From the NCBI RefSeq assembly GCF_041296385.1, contig NC_091018.1, forward strand, positions 2,425,501 through 2,489,500: a stretch of DNA of 64,000 bases, given 5' to 3'. The notes under the pieces are model-generated. The model was given only the letters and a program-made list of their open reading frames with translations. It ran no database searches and had not been told where the DNA came from. Shown one piece after another: positions 1-11,936 of this stretch (position 1 is the first letter of the stretch; every line of letters starts with the position of its first letter). Both the position numbers and the translations under genes were made by a program. Origin of the DNA: Aphelocoma coerulescens (Eukaryota; Chordata; Aves; Passeriformes; Corvidae).

Positions 1-3000
1 ACCACCTCATTAAAGCTATTGATGCAATTTCCTTGTATCTGCACTCAGCAAAGCAAACAGACTGGCAAAATTTGTCTAAACAGCAGTGAGATTAATGCTA
101 AAAATTGATTCTTGCAATATTTAGTGTGCAGAACACCAGGTTTTGTCCAAAACTTGAGCAAGTAAAGCATGAGGGACTTAAACAGCTCCGTAAGTCCTAT
201 GGATGCTCATGGCTGCTTGGCATGCTGTAAACACGATCCTCCTGGCAGTGTTCCTCAACAGGTGCTGAGCATCTGCATCTTTTAGGAACTTCTTTGGAGC
301 TGTGGGTCTCAGAGACAGCTGTAAAATGGAGCTGTGAATCTCTCTGTTTACACCTATATTTTCCCAGACTTAGAGGCACTGTGCTTAAGAGGAATATTAG
401 AAAAGAAACCAGAGAGAGACACGAGAAACCGTGAAAAGTTGTCACTGTTCAAATTAGGAGTTTTAAGTGTGAGTATCCTTATATGATAAGTAAGGGGAGG
501 AACATTGGCAATTTAATCACCTGCTGGCATCGTTCTCTTTGGATATTTGGCACTTTTTAACAAGGATTTTCAGGGAATTAGCCAGGGAAGTTGATAGCTA
601 GAATATCTCAAAAACTGATTTAAAAAAAAATTAGGGCGCTGATGCAGGATCAGCTGGCAGTGAACTCGTACCCCAAAATGATGGGAGTCTGGCTGTATTT
701 CCAGCAGATTTGTCTTTATGCTATTTTATAAACTTTGGTTTTGAATGTCCATTGCCATGAGGAAAGGTCTTCTCACTCAGAGTTCTTTCCTGATGAGAAT
801 ATTAAAAGAGAAGAGTGAAAATTATTGTTAGAAGTAACTGTGGTGCTCTTTAAAAACAAACTTTTCTAAAAAGTCTACAGCTGAACGACTTTTTTCTTCA
901 TTTTATCAGAATACATTCACCTGCTCAATAGGAAATAGAATGTAACAAAGTGCTGTATTCAGCTCACAAATTCCACTCATCAATATCTCTTCCAGTGACA
1001 TAATCTGAAAAGTAATTCACTTATTGGCACATTTAGCACTCCCTATTTTATGCATCGCTCTGCCAAGACTGATTGGAATCACACCAGCCAAAGAGTCAAA
1101 TTCACTAATTCTAACAAGCCACATCCTCTGGTTACCCTGTCCTCAGCAGAGCGCCCTCGCTGAGCCCACGGCGAGGGGATCAATGCAATTATCAGCCCCT
1201 GACACATGGCGAGCAGCTCCGAGTATTTTCACATGAGCTAAATTGAATGGGACACAAATCATTGACTTCTGCCAAGGCAACCAGAGACAGCACCTGAAAT
1301 ACAGAGAGATTCACAAGGGGCTGACAGGCACGGAGTGAGGAAAACAGAGCTGCGTGCTGTTGATACCGTTCTCAACAAAAATCACTCAGCCCCTGTGCAG
1401 CTCAATATTTGCTCTGTCACCAGTGCAAAGTGCAGGGCGATCTGCTCCCTCTATGTTTTCTTTATTTATGCAAGTGTTTGCTTACTTGTTTTCATGTTCC
1501 TTCCAGAGGGGAAATGCCCTTATTCTGTTTAACAAGTCGGTTTGGTAAAACGGAATCAGGAGTGCTATAACTGCTGCTGGCAATCCATATGGAAAAATAG
1601 CAAGGATTTCAATAGTCCAAATGCTTTCTACACTCTTGCCAGCCTCAGCAATGAAGATAACAGTTTAAAAAGATGGGAAATGCCACTTTCACTTTTTTTT
1701 AAAAAAATTTCTTTTTAATCCAAACACGGACTGTCATTTTATGAAAAAAAAAGAGTGATAATGACTTATTTCAATTTGAATACTGGAAATTCATTTCAGC
1801 TCGTTAAGTCCATTTGTAGATGAAAAGGAAGTGTGGTTCGATGTGTTCAGTTCGGCCTGTTTGGTACATAAAGAGAGACTTGCACCACCCAACTTCCAGA
1901 GCTTTTGGTGCCTAAACCAGAAGCTAATCTTCTTAAGGCTCCAATGGAATTCATGACAAGAGAGAGAGAGATTTCTCCAGAGGGTGATTCAGAGTAAGAA
2001 TTTAACTCAGGTGCTTTGCATTGGACCCTCCAGAGAAAACCCAGCTTCTCCTTTTAGGTGCAAAATGTGTGAGCAGCTTTCTAACATGGGCACTTTAGTC
2101 AGGGGAGTGAAATCCTGTATCAATCGAGACAAACATTTTATTGCTAAATAATGATTTCTCTGTAAAATATGATTTTCCTGTCTTGAAATAGTTTGTGGGT
2201 ATCAGTAATGTTAAAAAACCCTGTAATTCTGCAGCTAGAACGAGTGCAGGGAAGTACAATTTGCTGGTGAGTGATGGCTGTGCTTTTTATAATTAGTGTA
2301 TCTCATTTCATTTTCACTATACTCGTGGAAAATATGGATTGAATAGTCTGTGAATGTGCAAAGGTTAAATATTTGCAAGAAATAAATGCAGCAATGATAA
2401 ACAGAGATGTAATTTTGTTTCATTAAGTGCTTTTGTCACCTTGTTTTAGCAAATATTTGAACCAGTTTTGCGAGATGCCCTGAGTGATATAGGTTTGTTC
2501 AGATACAGAGCTGCTGAATTCCATATGATGTATTACTTAATTTTTGTGAGTCTTCGTGTCAATAGGTAGTTTAATATAACCCTGCAAGCCATTTGGTTTG
2601 ACTGATATGCTTTTAATGTAAAGTATCATTTGTTTTGAGAGACACTGAAATAGGGGAGTTGGCAGATGCAGAGCATACAGGGAAAGACCTTGACAGAAGG
2701 TTCAAATAAGTTTGATTGAGGTTTTGAGTAGTTGCAATGATCAGTGTACTGGGAAGGAGAGAAACTCTGAGTAAATTCAGAGGTTCATTTCTTAACTTTC
2801 AGCCTACCAGGGCCCTCTGACTGCTGTCTGCCAGTCCAGTTTTTCAGGCAAAATGGAAAACAACAACAAAAAGCTGCTGCCTAAAGACTCACTTCACCTC
2901 TTTTTGATTTTTCTCCCCTTTGCTTCCCTCGTGGTTGTCAAAACCACCTTATTCTATCCATTATCCCAGGCCTGGGCACTCTCTTTCCATAGGATATTTC

Positions 3001-3159
3001 CTTCTAAATGCCTTTTGGCTTTTACTCAAGCCTCCATCCATCTCTGAAAAGCTTTACAGAGAGCAGCTCTGTCAAAACCTCTGGAGAAACAAGGCAGCTT
3101 TCAGGCCTTTCATATACTGACTGCAAAAGCAAAGAGTGGAGAAATATGAAAAAAAAAAA
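1..3159. other. Unique AT-rich noncoding DNA
   Basis: No gene, RNA or recognisable transposon is seen. Open frames are at most about 80 codons and overlap on both strands without coding-like composition. The stretch holds a short AG run around 1960-1970 and one block (1020-1260) that is less AT-rich and denser in transcription-factor-like motifs, described separately. Confidence 0.6.
1020..1260. promoter_or_regulatory. Possible conserved noncoding element
   Basis: This block is compositionally unlike its AT-rich surroundings. It contains several CpGs near 1150-1210 and a cluster of homeodomain/TALE-like words, such as 'caatgcaattatcag' followed by 'cctgacacatgg'. It has no repeat signature and no convincing coding frame. 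Calling it a conserved element is inference from texture only; no cross-species comparison was possible. Confidence 0.2.
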
Positions 3160-3224
3160 AGAATTGGAATTAGATTATTTTTAAGGTCCCTTCCAACCCG
3201 AACCATCCTTTGAGTCTATGAAAT
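3160..3224 (+). mobile_element. CR1 LINE 3'-end scrap
   Basis: The text 'ttaaggtcccttccaaccc' followed by 'gaaccatcctttgagtctatgaaat' is the typical 3' terminus of avian CR1 retrotransposons, including the degenerate terminal 'attctatg' type repeat. Only about 65 bases remain. A short A run just upstream (3149-3160) is probably unrelated. CR1 copies are normally 5'-truncated, so this short length is expected. Confidence 0.8.
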
Positions 3225-6200
3225 AAACTTATGTGAGTACACAAGGTTCTCATAGACTTGTGGGACTTTATATTCAGGAGAAAATGACAAATACTCAACA
3301 GATATTCTTATCCAGTCTGTCCTCCAGGTGACAGCAAAAATATGCCCTGAAACCCTATTTTTGCTTCCATTTTTTCATGTGTTTCAAAGGCCTAGGAAAG
3401 AAAGAAGCCCCAAACCCTGCAGCCTCTAAGCTGAGCTCTAACTGGGCAGAGCGATGCACTCCCCTGGTTCTCCTGATAAAGGTTAAAAATAGCATTATTC
3501 AGGGTATTTCTGGGATTTGCAAATCTGTACACACACACACACACACACAAACCCCCCCAAACCAAACAAAACCCAGAAACATTAGATCAAGGTTATAACA
3601 TTTCTCATTTTCAGAGCAGAAGAGCCTTTTCTGAGTTTAAGCTGCTCTGCACAGTTTTACCAGTCAGAGGAAGGGTTAAAATGAGTTTGAATATTGCTGT
3701 GTTGCACAGCAGTCACTGGAGCACAATTAACTCTCAGCCCTCTAATCTTTGTAGAGCAGATTTTTCTTGCCTTCTTATATATAAGATGTTGTTACCTAAG
3801 CATGACTGTATGATTAATTCACTTCAAGACTTACATCATACTTAAATGGCTTCTAAAGTAATGAGGCAACTAAAATATCGAGAGGCATCATATTCATATT
3901 CAATATTCATATGTTGTATCAGATAATTATTATTAAGAGACTTTGTGTTCAAATTCAAATGCTTCCAAAAGTGGCTTTAATAAAGCTTACACCACATTAA
4001 GTGCTGGAAGGACAGAAAATGTATTCGGGTAAAATCCAAACAAGAATTAGAAATGACTGGTACTCTGACTTATAAAGAGCTGAATTTCAGAGTACTTTTA
4101 CATATGGGAATCCTGCACTAGATATTCCATATAATGACTTCCTTACTGCATCTTTTCTACTCTCCTCCCAAGAAAAATAAATTGCAAGGCTCGTGCAAAG
4201 AATCTCTTTTAAACTGAGTAAAGGAGGAGAGAGCGTGCGCAAGCTTAATATTGTCAAACACAATTTATCCCCCTTTATTTGGGGGTTGATCATTATGGAT
4301 GAAGATGTCTTCATGTCTGGTATAAAGTTTTGCAGTGAAATATCAACTAAACTATGATGCCTGCATTAAAGAAATTCCAGTCTGTTTATAGGTACGTACT
4401 GCTTGGGGATTTTTCCAGCTCAGTGGAGGAGTTTTTCTGTGCCATGCAGAACATGTAAACCTGGTTAGTAAGTGGCTTGTAATTGTATGTAATTCAGCCT
4501 TGGATTTATAGAAAGCTCAATGCACCATAAAGCTCATGGTAACCACACAGCCAAACAATGAAGGTTAAATTCTGCCCCTAATTTCATTTTGTAGCCTCCC
4601 CAAAGCCATTCGTGTCTTAAACTGTAGAAAGTTGCTGAGACTTTAAGTACCTGACTTCAGAGTTGTGTAGAGGTATTGTGAGGACAGTGAGAGGAAAAAC
4701 AATTGGTCCAGAGAGCATTCAGATAAAACCAGGTCTTATCGCTTGTGTTGTACGGAGAAAAACAATTTAACAGTTGTGAAGCTTCTCTCCTCTCCAGGAT
4801 CTCGCTTGCTCACTCCAGCCCTGCCCCCAGCTGCTGCTCTGCTGTCCATTTATTCTCTCCAGCACCACTTAAACCCAGGTGAGTGTGAACCAGGAAGCAG
4901 CATGTGCTGAGAACACCAACCTTTGCTAGAAATTGTAGCTGAAAAAGAAGAATTGAAAAAAAAAGAGGGAAGGGAGTTCAGGAACTCAGAGTGCTGGAAT
5001 GCTCTGGCAGCCTTCCCTTCCACTCAGACCTTACAGAGATGGCAATGGAAAGCAGATTAATGTACAGATCCTCTCACAGTGATTTTTCTTTTTAAGAGAC
5101 TGGTTCACCACTGGCAAAATATCCTTTTTCCCCCTTAGTATTTTTATCTCTAGTCTTATTTATTTTTGCAGCATACTGGCTTGTCACTTATATGAGAGGC
5201 ATTTATTTTTCCCATAAAAATCACTCCTTCCAATGTGTTTAATCTCTGCTACTTTATTAAGTAAGTTATTTTTAAAGAATTAAATTAAAACTAAAGTCAA
5301 GAATTATTTGCAGACCCATATTTAAGCAAGTAGCTACAGCAGGATTAAGCAAACCCACGGATACTACAAAGCAAGTCCAGCAACTGTGGAGCCACGTGTG
5401 GCACCCCATCATTTCACCCAGATGGAAGAGCCTGAGTCTGCCCCCAAACTGGGCAAAGTTGTATTGATTTTGTGCCTGCCAAGCCACTGAGCACTGCTGT
5501 ATCTTAATCAATAAAAGGAGGAGAAATTCTGATTTTTTTAAGGCAGTTGGAATATTAGCTCTCATAGATTTAAAGATATATAATACTTATTACATTGTAA
5601 ACAATATGGATTGGAAATAATTAAGTTTAACGTGTGCTTTATCCCCTGTATTGTTCTCTAAATAAAGCTCCAGTGTGCAAGGCAGTCACCTGGGTGAAAA
5701 AGGACACAGGAGAGCAGCAATAAAACAGGATAAGGGATATAAAACCAGGAAACAGGTAGTAAACACAAGTTACCATTTAAAAGGTTCATACAATTACTAA
5801 GGGGAAGAAAAAATATAATAGCGATATCAGTAGTGAACAGAGTAAGTAAAAAGGAAGATTTTTCAAAATAAATAGTGTTTGGGTTAAAAATAGCTTTGTA
5901 AAATTGGTGTAAGAAATAATAGTTATGCCAGGATTTGAAATCAAGAAGCTCTTTCGAGCCCTGGAGAAATAAAAAAGCTGTCATCTCTAACTGGGGAGGA
6001 TGGGAAAGTCACATTTCCTGAAAGTGCAGCATGTAATCCTGTAGTCTAGGGGACACGAGTTCTGGAGGCACAGAAGAACTGACTGTGGTGTCCTGAACCA
6101 CAATTAACACCAATATTAAAAAGAGAAGAAGGGTTGCACAAAAAACTGAGGTTATAAAATTGCCTCAGTAGGGGATAAGGAAAAAATCATGATTTGAGAG

Positions 6201-7554
6201 TTACAGACCAACTGGATTGATATTGATTCTAAGCAAAATAAAGGAACAACTGGGTTGGGACTTTAAGACATCTGATTATTACAATGCTGATCCTTATATT
6301 GCATGTCTGGTTTTGTGGAATTTGTCTTTTCAAACTTTCTGTGTTGTTCCATTCTGGCAGACTTGCACACCTGCTCAGGGCAGACAGGCAGCGTTTTGAT
6401 GTCTGGATTTCTCCAGCTTCTTTGTGATTGCAAACGCTCATCAAAGGGAGTAACAGGGTATTGTGCAGATTGAGTTTAGAAGTGACGCCCTCATAGAAAA
6501 TAATTTTAAGTTTCTGATGGGTTGAAAAGAAAGTCCTGGGCTGTTAGTAGTTAATATTTGCTGGAGACACACGGAGAATATGCAAAGTTTGCAAATGGTA
6601 CAATATTTTTGTGGTAAGGAATGGTGGGAATGATGAGATATTAACACAGAGCAAGGGCTGGGTTTAGCTGATGACCTGAGTGAAGAGGCTGCTCAAGAGC
6701 AGAAATGCAAGGGGAGCCTGTTCCTGTGCCAGCCCATCCTTCCTCAGGGGAGAAGTTACAACTCCATTAATCTTCCTTCTTTCTTCTACTATGTCTGCTC
6801 TCAAGAATGACCTGGGGCACTTAATTAAATGGTCACAATTGAATACTGATATGCACAGTGATGTACACTTCCAAATGAAGGCCACACACTGTGCTCAGGA
6901 AGTTGGAGCTCTTGTGTAGAAATGCAGTAAGTTAAGAAGGGTTTTAATGCTCATTATGAATATATATCAACGTTTTAAATTCACTTCAGAGTTAACTGGA
7001 GAAATAGATCCCAAGAATGAACAATCAAAAAAAGAAAAACTTCCTGTAATCAATGCTGCACTGGATAGAAGTGGTCTGCTGGGCTTTTTTTCTATTCTAT
7101 TGGAGGTTTTCAGAGGGTTTTCTGAGAGTTCACATTCTTTGAGTAATTGAAATTGCTGTTTGTCAGAAGGAAGTCAAATGACAGAGAATCACAGCAATAT
7201 TTCTGTTCCTGTTGGGTGCCAAGCCTGCAAAACTTGTCTGGAAGTGATCTGAAGTCAATGAAGGTGTTCCTCAGAGAACAATCCAGCCTCTACATTTTAA
7301 GAAGGAATTAATTCTCTTCTGGTAATTGATGGTACAATAAATTGACATTTTAGAATGAGACTCCACTTTCTGGTGGCTGAAATTTGGTGAATTGAATGTC
7401 ACCTGCTGTGATATAAAAGCTTAATAGTGTATTTTTTTTCTATTTGAAATGTTGCTAATGTAACATTTGTATACAGAAAGGTTATACACAGCTTTTTCTC
7501 TTTAGACTCTCTGCTTTGCTTTTCAGGGATTGCAGAGTTACCACGTATTTCAGC
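3225..7554. other. Unique AT-rich noncoding DNA with AC repeat
   Basis: No gene or transposon is recognised. An AC microsatellite followed by C and A runs lies at 3529-3560. Open frames of about 100 codons on the minus strand (for example 5658-5984) are rich in hydrophobic residues from T/A-rich DNA and have no domain I recognise. Confidence 0.6.
3529..3549. repeat. (AC)n microsatellite
   Basis: About ten uninterrupted AC units, followed directly by short C-rich and A-rich runs. This is a simple sequence repeat likely to vary in length between individuals. Confidence 0.95.
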
Positions 7555-7805
7555 TGGTGGGGGGGTCCGTGGCTCTGACCCAGGAAGAGGTGACTGGTCC
7601 GGAGAGATGGTCCCGGAAGGGATCGCCTTCCCGAGGCCCAGTGTCTTCCCTCAGCTGCTGGCAAAGAAGGGCCCTTGCAGAGGCTATCAGCTCTTTAGTG
7701 ATTATCAGCTCGTGATTCTAGCTCAGCTCTGCAGGGCATCCTCCAGGCCAAACCAGACCAGAGAGAGACGAGAGGCCCGTGTGGCTGGTTCCGCACAGAG
7801 GTAGC

Positions 7806-7811
7806 TTTATT
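7806..7811 (-). terminator. LTR polyadenylation signal
   Basis: The plus-strand TTTATT reads AATAAA on the minus strand. It lies about 70 bases downstream of the TATA box in LTR orientation, as expected for the R region of a retroviral LTR. Confidence 0.6.
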
Positions 7812-7819
7812 GTTGGTTC

Positions 7820-7874
7820 CCTCCGGCGAAGGGGAAAATCCAGGGACGAGCTCTCCCTCCCTCCGGCGAAGGGG
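7820..7874. repeat. Duplicated ccctccggcgaagggg block in LTR
   Basis: The 16-base word 'ccctccggcgaagggg' occurs twice, about 39 bases apart, inside the R/leader part of the LTR. It lies between the TATA box and the polyadenylation signal in LTR orientation. Confidence 0.85.
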
Positions 7875-7878
7875 CTTT

Positions 7879-7886
7879 CTTTTATA
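7879..7886 (-). promoter_or_regulatory. LTR TATA box
   Basis: TATAAAAG on the minus strand, between the CCAAT repeats (further 5' in LTR sense) and the polyadenylation signal. The order and spacing fit a retroviral U3 promoter. Whether it is active now cannot be told. Confidence 0.6.
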
Positions 7887-7910
7887 GGGATACAGGGGAT
7901 CAGCAGGGGA

Positions 7911-8011
7911 CCAATGGGTTACAGAGGGTCTGGGACAGACCAATGGGTTACAGAGGGTCTGGGACAGACCAATGGGTTACAGAGGGTCTGGGACGGACCA
8001 ATGGGTTACAG
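7911..8011. repeat. 29-bp CCAAT-bearing direct repeats (x4) in U3
   Basis: CCAATGGGTTACAG begins at 7911, 7940, 7969 and 7998, an exact 29-base period. The first three units are almost identical and the fourth diverges after the shared start. Each unit carries one CCAAT box, the NF-Y binding core. The repeats lie 5' of the TATA box in LTR orientation, as U3 enhancer repeats do. Confidence 0.9.
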
Positions 8012-11000
8012 AAAGATCTGCATAGTGTCTCTCAAAGGATTGTGGGTCCACTTTTCCTCGCCATGACCCAAGAAGCGGCTGCCCCTTTCAGGGAGTCCTG
8101 CTGGGCGATTGCAAAATCTCTTGTCTCAGCAGAGATCCCTCCAGGGCAAGGGCTGGGCATATCCCACAACCACGGCTGTACCATTGTGTTAGGAATTGCC
8201 ACATAATTTGGGCCACACACAGAACATAACCATTAGTGCAGCTCTGTAGTTATTAAATGGGACAATGACAATGGGTTTGTTGAGCAGCATCATTACTCAT
8301 AAATGCTCCCTTTGTTATCTGCTATTATCCACTGTATTTTTCTCTTAGAATGAATAACAGTTAAGATCAAAACAATTATGCCAAATGTTGAAAGTAATTG
8401 TACAATATCTATACTCAGACACAAGATTTATGATAGATAATAAGAGAATGGTCAAAATACAATTACACATGCAATTTCTTTTGTTGTACACAGTTTCGTG
8501 TGACAAAAATGCTTTAATTCAAGCTTTCTTTCCTTTTTTTTTGTTTTGTTTTCTTGATTTTTTTAATGTCCACTACTTTAAGGATAAGCTAAATGGCATT
8601 CCAGCTTCTAGTGGGAATTATTCCATTCCCATAATAAGTGAAGCATGAAGGCTGATGTTTCTGCTGCTATCATTTGGAAGATCTAACTCTCAGGTTTGGC
8701 CAATTCTTTTCCTTTTTTGGTGTCGTATTTTAAGATATTCATACTGTGGAATCAATCCATCATTAATAGGAAATTTTCCTGCCAGAACTGTGGTCTTGTG
8801 GTACTGGGTGAGAAATTGCAGCAGAGAGAGAATCTTAATTTATGAAGGGTTAGGATTAAGGACTTGGATAATTATTTCCTGCCTTGTCATTATGTATGGA
8901 ACAATCTGCAAATGAACACTTTAAAATGACATGATTGCCCATTAACTGATGTTAACACAATGTCTGTTTCTAACCAACCTGTACAACTGGATTTCTCATT
9001 AAAACCTGGAGAATTTCTAGGGTTTTTTGGTTTGCTTGTAGTTTTGTTTTTGTTTCTTTTTGTTATGTAATCTGATCTAAGGATGCATGTAGAAATCTCT
9101 ATTGCAGAGGGATTAATGGAGCTTTTATGATCATAGCCTGCTTCCTGCCAGTGCTGTTATTTCTGTGAGCTCTTGGAGTCTGTTTTAAGACCTCTGTGAG
9201 AAGCATTTAACACCATCATCACATTATAGGGACAGTCTCTGTGCTTTCCAAAACACAAGGATTTTTCTGCACCTAATACCATTTATTGACCTCTATTCTG
9301 AATTTTTCTGCTAACCCTTCACTGCCTCATCTTCACTGGGATGTCCCAAACTGGGATAAACTGGGAGTGTGCCAGCTCTCTGCTTGTTTTCCTGCCCAGC
9401 AGAAGTGCAGGTTGAGTATGCACTTGAGCTCTCCCATCCCTCGTCAGCACTCTGCTGCTATCAGAGCTAAAGCAGCTGCACTCCAACTGGAAGCATGAAC
9501 TTCCTGTTAAAAAAGCAAAAGTAACTGCTGGGAAGGAAGAGCGAACTCTGGATGTCAGAGGTGCCTTCACGGTGCTGAACTTTAATGGAGGATGAGCTGC
9601 CTCTATTTTTCCATGCTGAAATGCCTCCCTATTCTGTCTGCTCAGACTGACAGGTCTGAAAATGAATGATTTTTCCTCAGTCATGATGGATACTATTTCT
9701 AGACGTATTGTAGCATAATGGACAAATAACTTCTCTTAAAGACTTGTCATATAATTTGAAGGGGGGGAAAAAATTGTACCTGAGACAGACATTTCTATCT
9801 ATATCCTCTGGGAATAATGAGACCTTAGAGCAGAGTCTAAGGCTAAGAGTTGGTTCAAAATACTATGATGTGATGTGCCCTTATCTTTTTTCCCAGATAA
9901 GACAGGCAGACTGTTTCTTGCACAGAAAATCAAAGAGCAGTCTGTAAAATCATAGGAAATAAAACCCAACAACTGAAATATTTTCTTTCCTTTGAAAAAT
10001 ATTCCAGAAATTCTCTTTTATTTTCCTCTCCTTATTCCTCGGTGACCCACACTTACCTAAACTGCAGTGACCATAGCTGAATCCCTAATAATTCACCTGA
10101 AAGTGGAAAACAGAAACCTCCCTATTTAATTTCAAGTCTTTGTATCATTACTAAGCTGTGACCTTGTGCCTCCACGAAGCACAGTGGATGTGCTGTGACC
10201 CTGACAGCAGGCTGGGAGCTGGAAAAGAGGCCACAGACCTCTGAGAATATTCCAGGTTGAGGAGAAGCCAGCTCCAGGACTTCAGGAGGGGCAGAGAAGA
10301 CGTGGAGCTGAAGGGGCAGTAGAGCCATGATGGCATTTGAGATGTGTCCACCTCGGCACAGAGCACATCACCCCTGGTGTGTGAAGGAGCAGCACCTTCA
10401 GCCAGCAGCTGATTTGCTTCCTGTTATCAGCACAAGAGGTCAGGTGGTTGCTGTGGAAGTATCTGTGTTGGTGTCAAAACCCCTTTTTCCTCCTAAAGGG
10501 CCATAAAGCCACTCCGTGCCCAAAGGGAGGAGCTGGCTGATGCCTCTCAGTGGTTCCAAAGTCTAAAGGTGCTCGTGGTGGGCTGCAGGAGGCTGTTCTG
10601 TGTCCCAGCTCCCTGGATCTACAGGAGAGGATCATTCCCCTGTGGGACATCCCTGCTGTGGCAGGATGTCAGGGACTCTTACTGTGGGGGGACTGAGATG
10701 TGTCCAAAATGCCACAGTCCTTAATTTTGGTGTTTTCCATGTGGGAAAAGACCACTTAGCAAATAGTTTAGAGAAGGCTGAAGAATAGACTGGGAGAAGA
10801 TGTGATACATGAAAAAATATCTGCCAAAGATTGGCATCTGTCAAGCATCACTAAGTACACCACGTTAGTCACAACAAAGGCTGTGATTTATTTTGAGCTG
10901 CACAGTGACACCCAGAGAGGACACTGCACTCCAAAGCATGGAATCAGTGTTTGGGTCCACGATGCTTGTGCATGACAATCTTCCTCTCTGCCTGTTTGCC

Positions 11001-11855
11001 TTACAAATTGCTGCCTGGAACTGATTAATTGCTCTTTGTTCATTAACAAGAGAGTCCTGGTTATCTCTAAATGTCTCAAGGTTTCACAATTGCTTATTAC
11101 TGCAGCCTCCTCTCTCTGAGGGTGTAGAAAGACTGACCTGTGGAGGGTGACACAGAGGTGTCTGCACTGGGGTGAAATGTCCAGGCTGACTTCATTTTTG
11201 TTTAGATTGACACAGATTTTTGAGTAGTTTATTTTTATTTGGCAAGTACATTGGGTTATCCATATGAAATTGTCAACTAAAATTCCAGAAAAACATTTCA
11301 AAATTTGACAAGAAGCATACAACAGAGGCTTAAAAAAAAAAATAAAAAAAAAAAATTTGAAATAACATCTCATCTAAAGCTGGCTAAAACTGAGTAGCAG
11401 GTTTTAAGGTTAAAGTATATAGCTAAAAACAAAGGTTCATTTGACTCAAAACAACATCTGTTGTTTGTTCTAAGCAAACTAGAAATTGATTGACCTAGAA
11501 TTGATTAAAAATTGTAGTCTCTCACCAAGCCAAAAACTAATAACATTTTTTCACAGATCTAGTAAAGTACATCTTAACATTATAAACTAAAATATCTGAG
11601 CTGTATGCAAAATCATATTACAAAATTCCTATTGTCATTTATGAAGAAAATTACTGTTTGCAGCCCCTAAGCACTTCATATATGTCATTTCTCTGAAGGT
11701 AATATGATTTTTATTTACTGGAAAAGTGTCTCTGATGAACAGACTGTAACTGATTAAATACATTAGTCTGTTTTGTTTAAAGTATAGACCAGACTTACAG
11801 GATGGATCTGTTTCTAATAGAGAAGATGTGAGTGGTCCTTGCCCAGACTACTGTA

Positions 11856-11936
11856 AATCACAAAAAAACAAAACAAAAAAAAAACAAAACCAGAAAAACC
11901 AAAGCAAAACAAAAATCAAACAAAAAGACTGGAAAA
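11856..11936. repeat. A-rich (AAAAC)-type low-complexity tract
   Basis: About 80 bases consist almost only of A and C, with imperfect AAAAC and AAAAAC units. No element with a 3' tail is recognisable upstream, so it is annotated as simple low-complexity sequence. Confidence 0.85.

Larger units (their letters stand above)
7555..8216 (-). mobile_element. Solo LTR of an endogenous retrovirus
   Basis: Read on the minus strand, the segment has LTR architecture: a promoter-like U3 part with four CCAAT-bearing direct repeats, a TATA box (TATAAAAG, complement of 7879-7886), then an AATAAA polyadenylation signal (complement of 7806-7811) about 70 bases downstream, and a GC-richer U5-like tail. It is clearly more GC-rich than its flanks. 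No gag, pol or env sequence lies on either side, so it is a solo LTR left by recombination. The edges are approximate: I could not find a target-site duplication, and the minus-strand 5' end could be at the TGTGGC near 8204 or slightly further right. Assignment to an avian class II (ERVK-like) family is inference from the short TATA-to-polyA distance. Confidence 0.75.

Noticed and set aside
8032..8220. A 62-codon minus-strand frame in the LTR region, considered as a retroviral protein remnant
   Set aside because: It lies in the U3 part of the LTR, and no viral protein motif is visible.
10888..11373. A 161-codon minus-strand frame starting with Phe/Ile-rich residues
   Set aside because: The N-terminal part is translated poly(A)/(T) sequence; no domain recognised.
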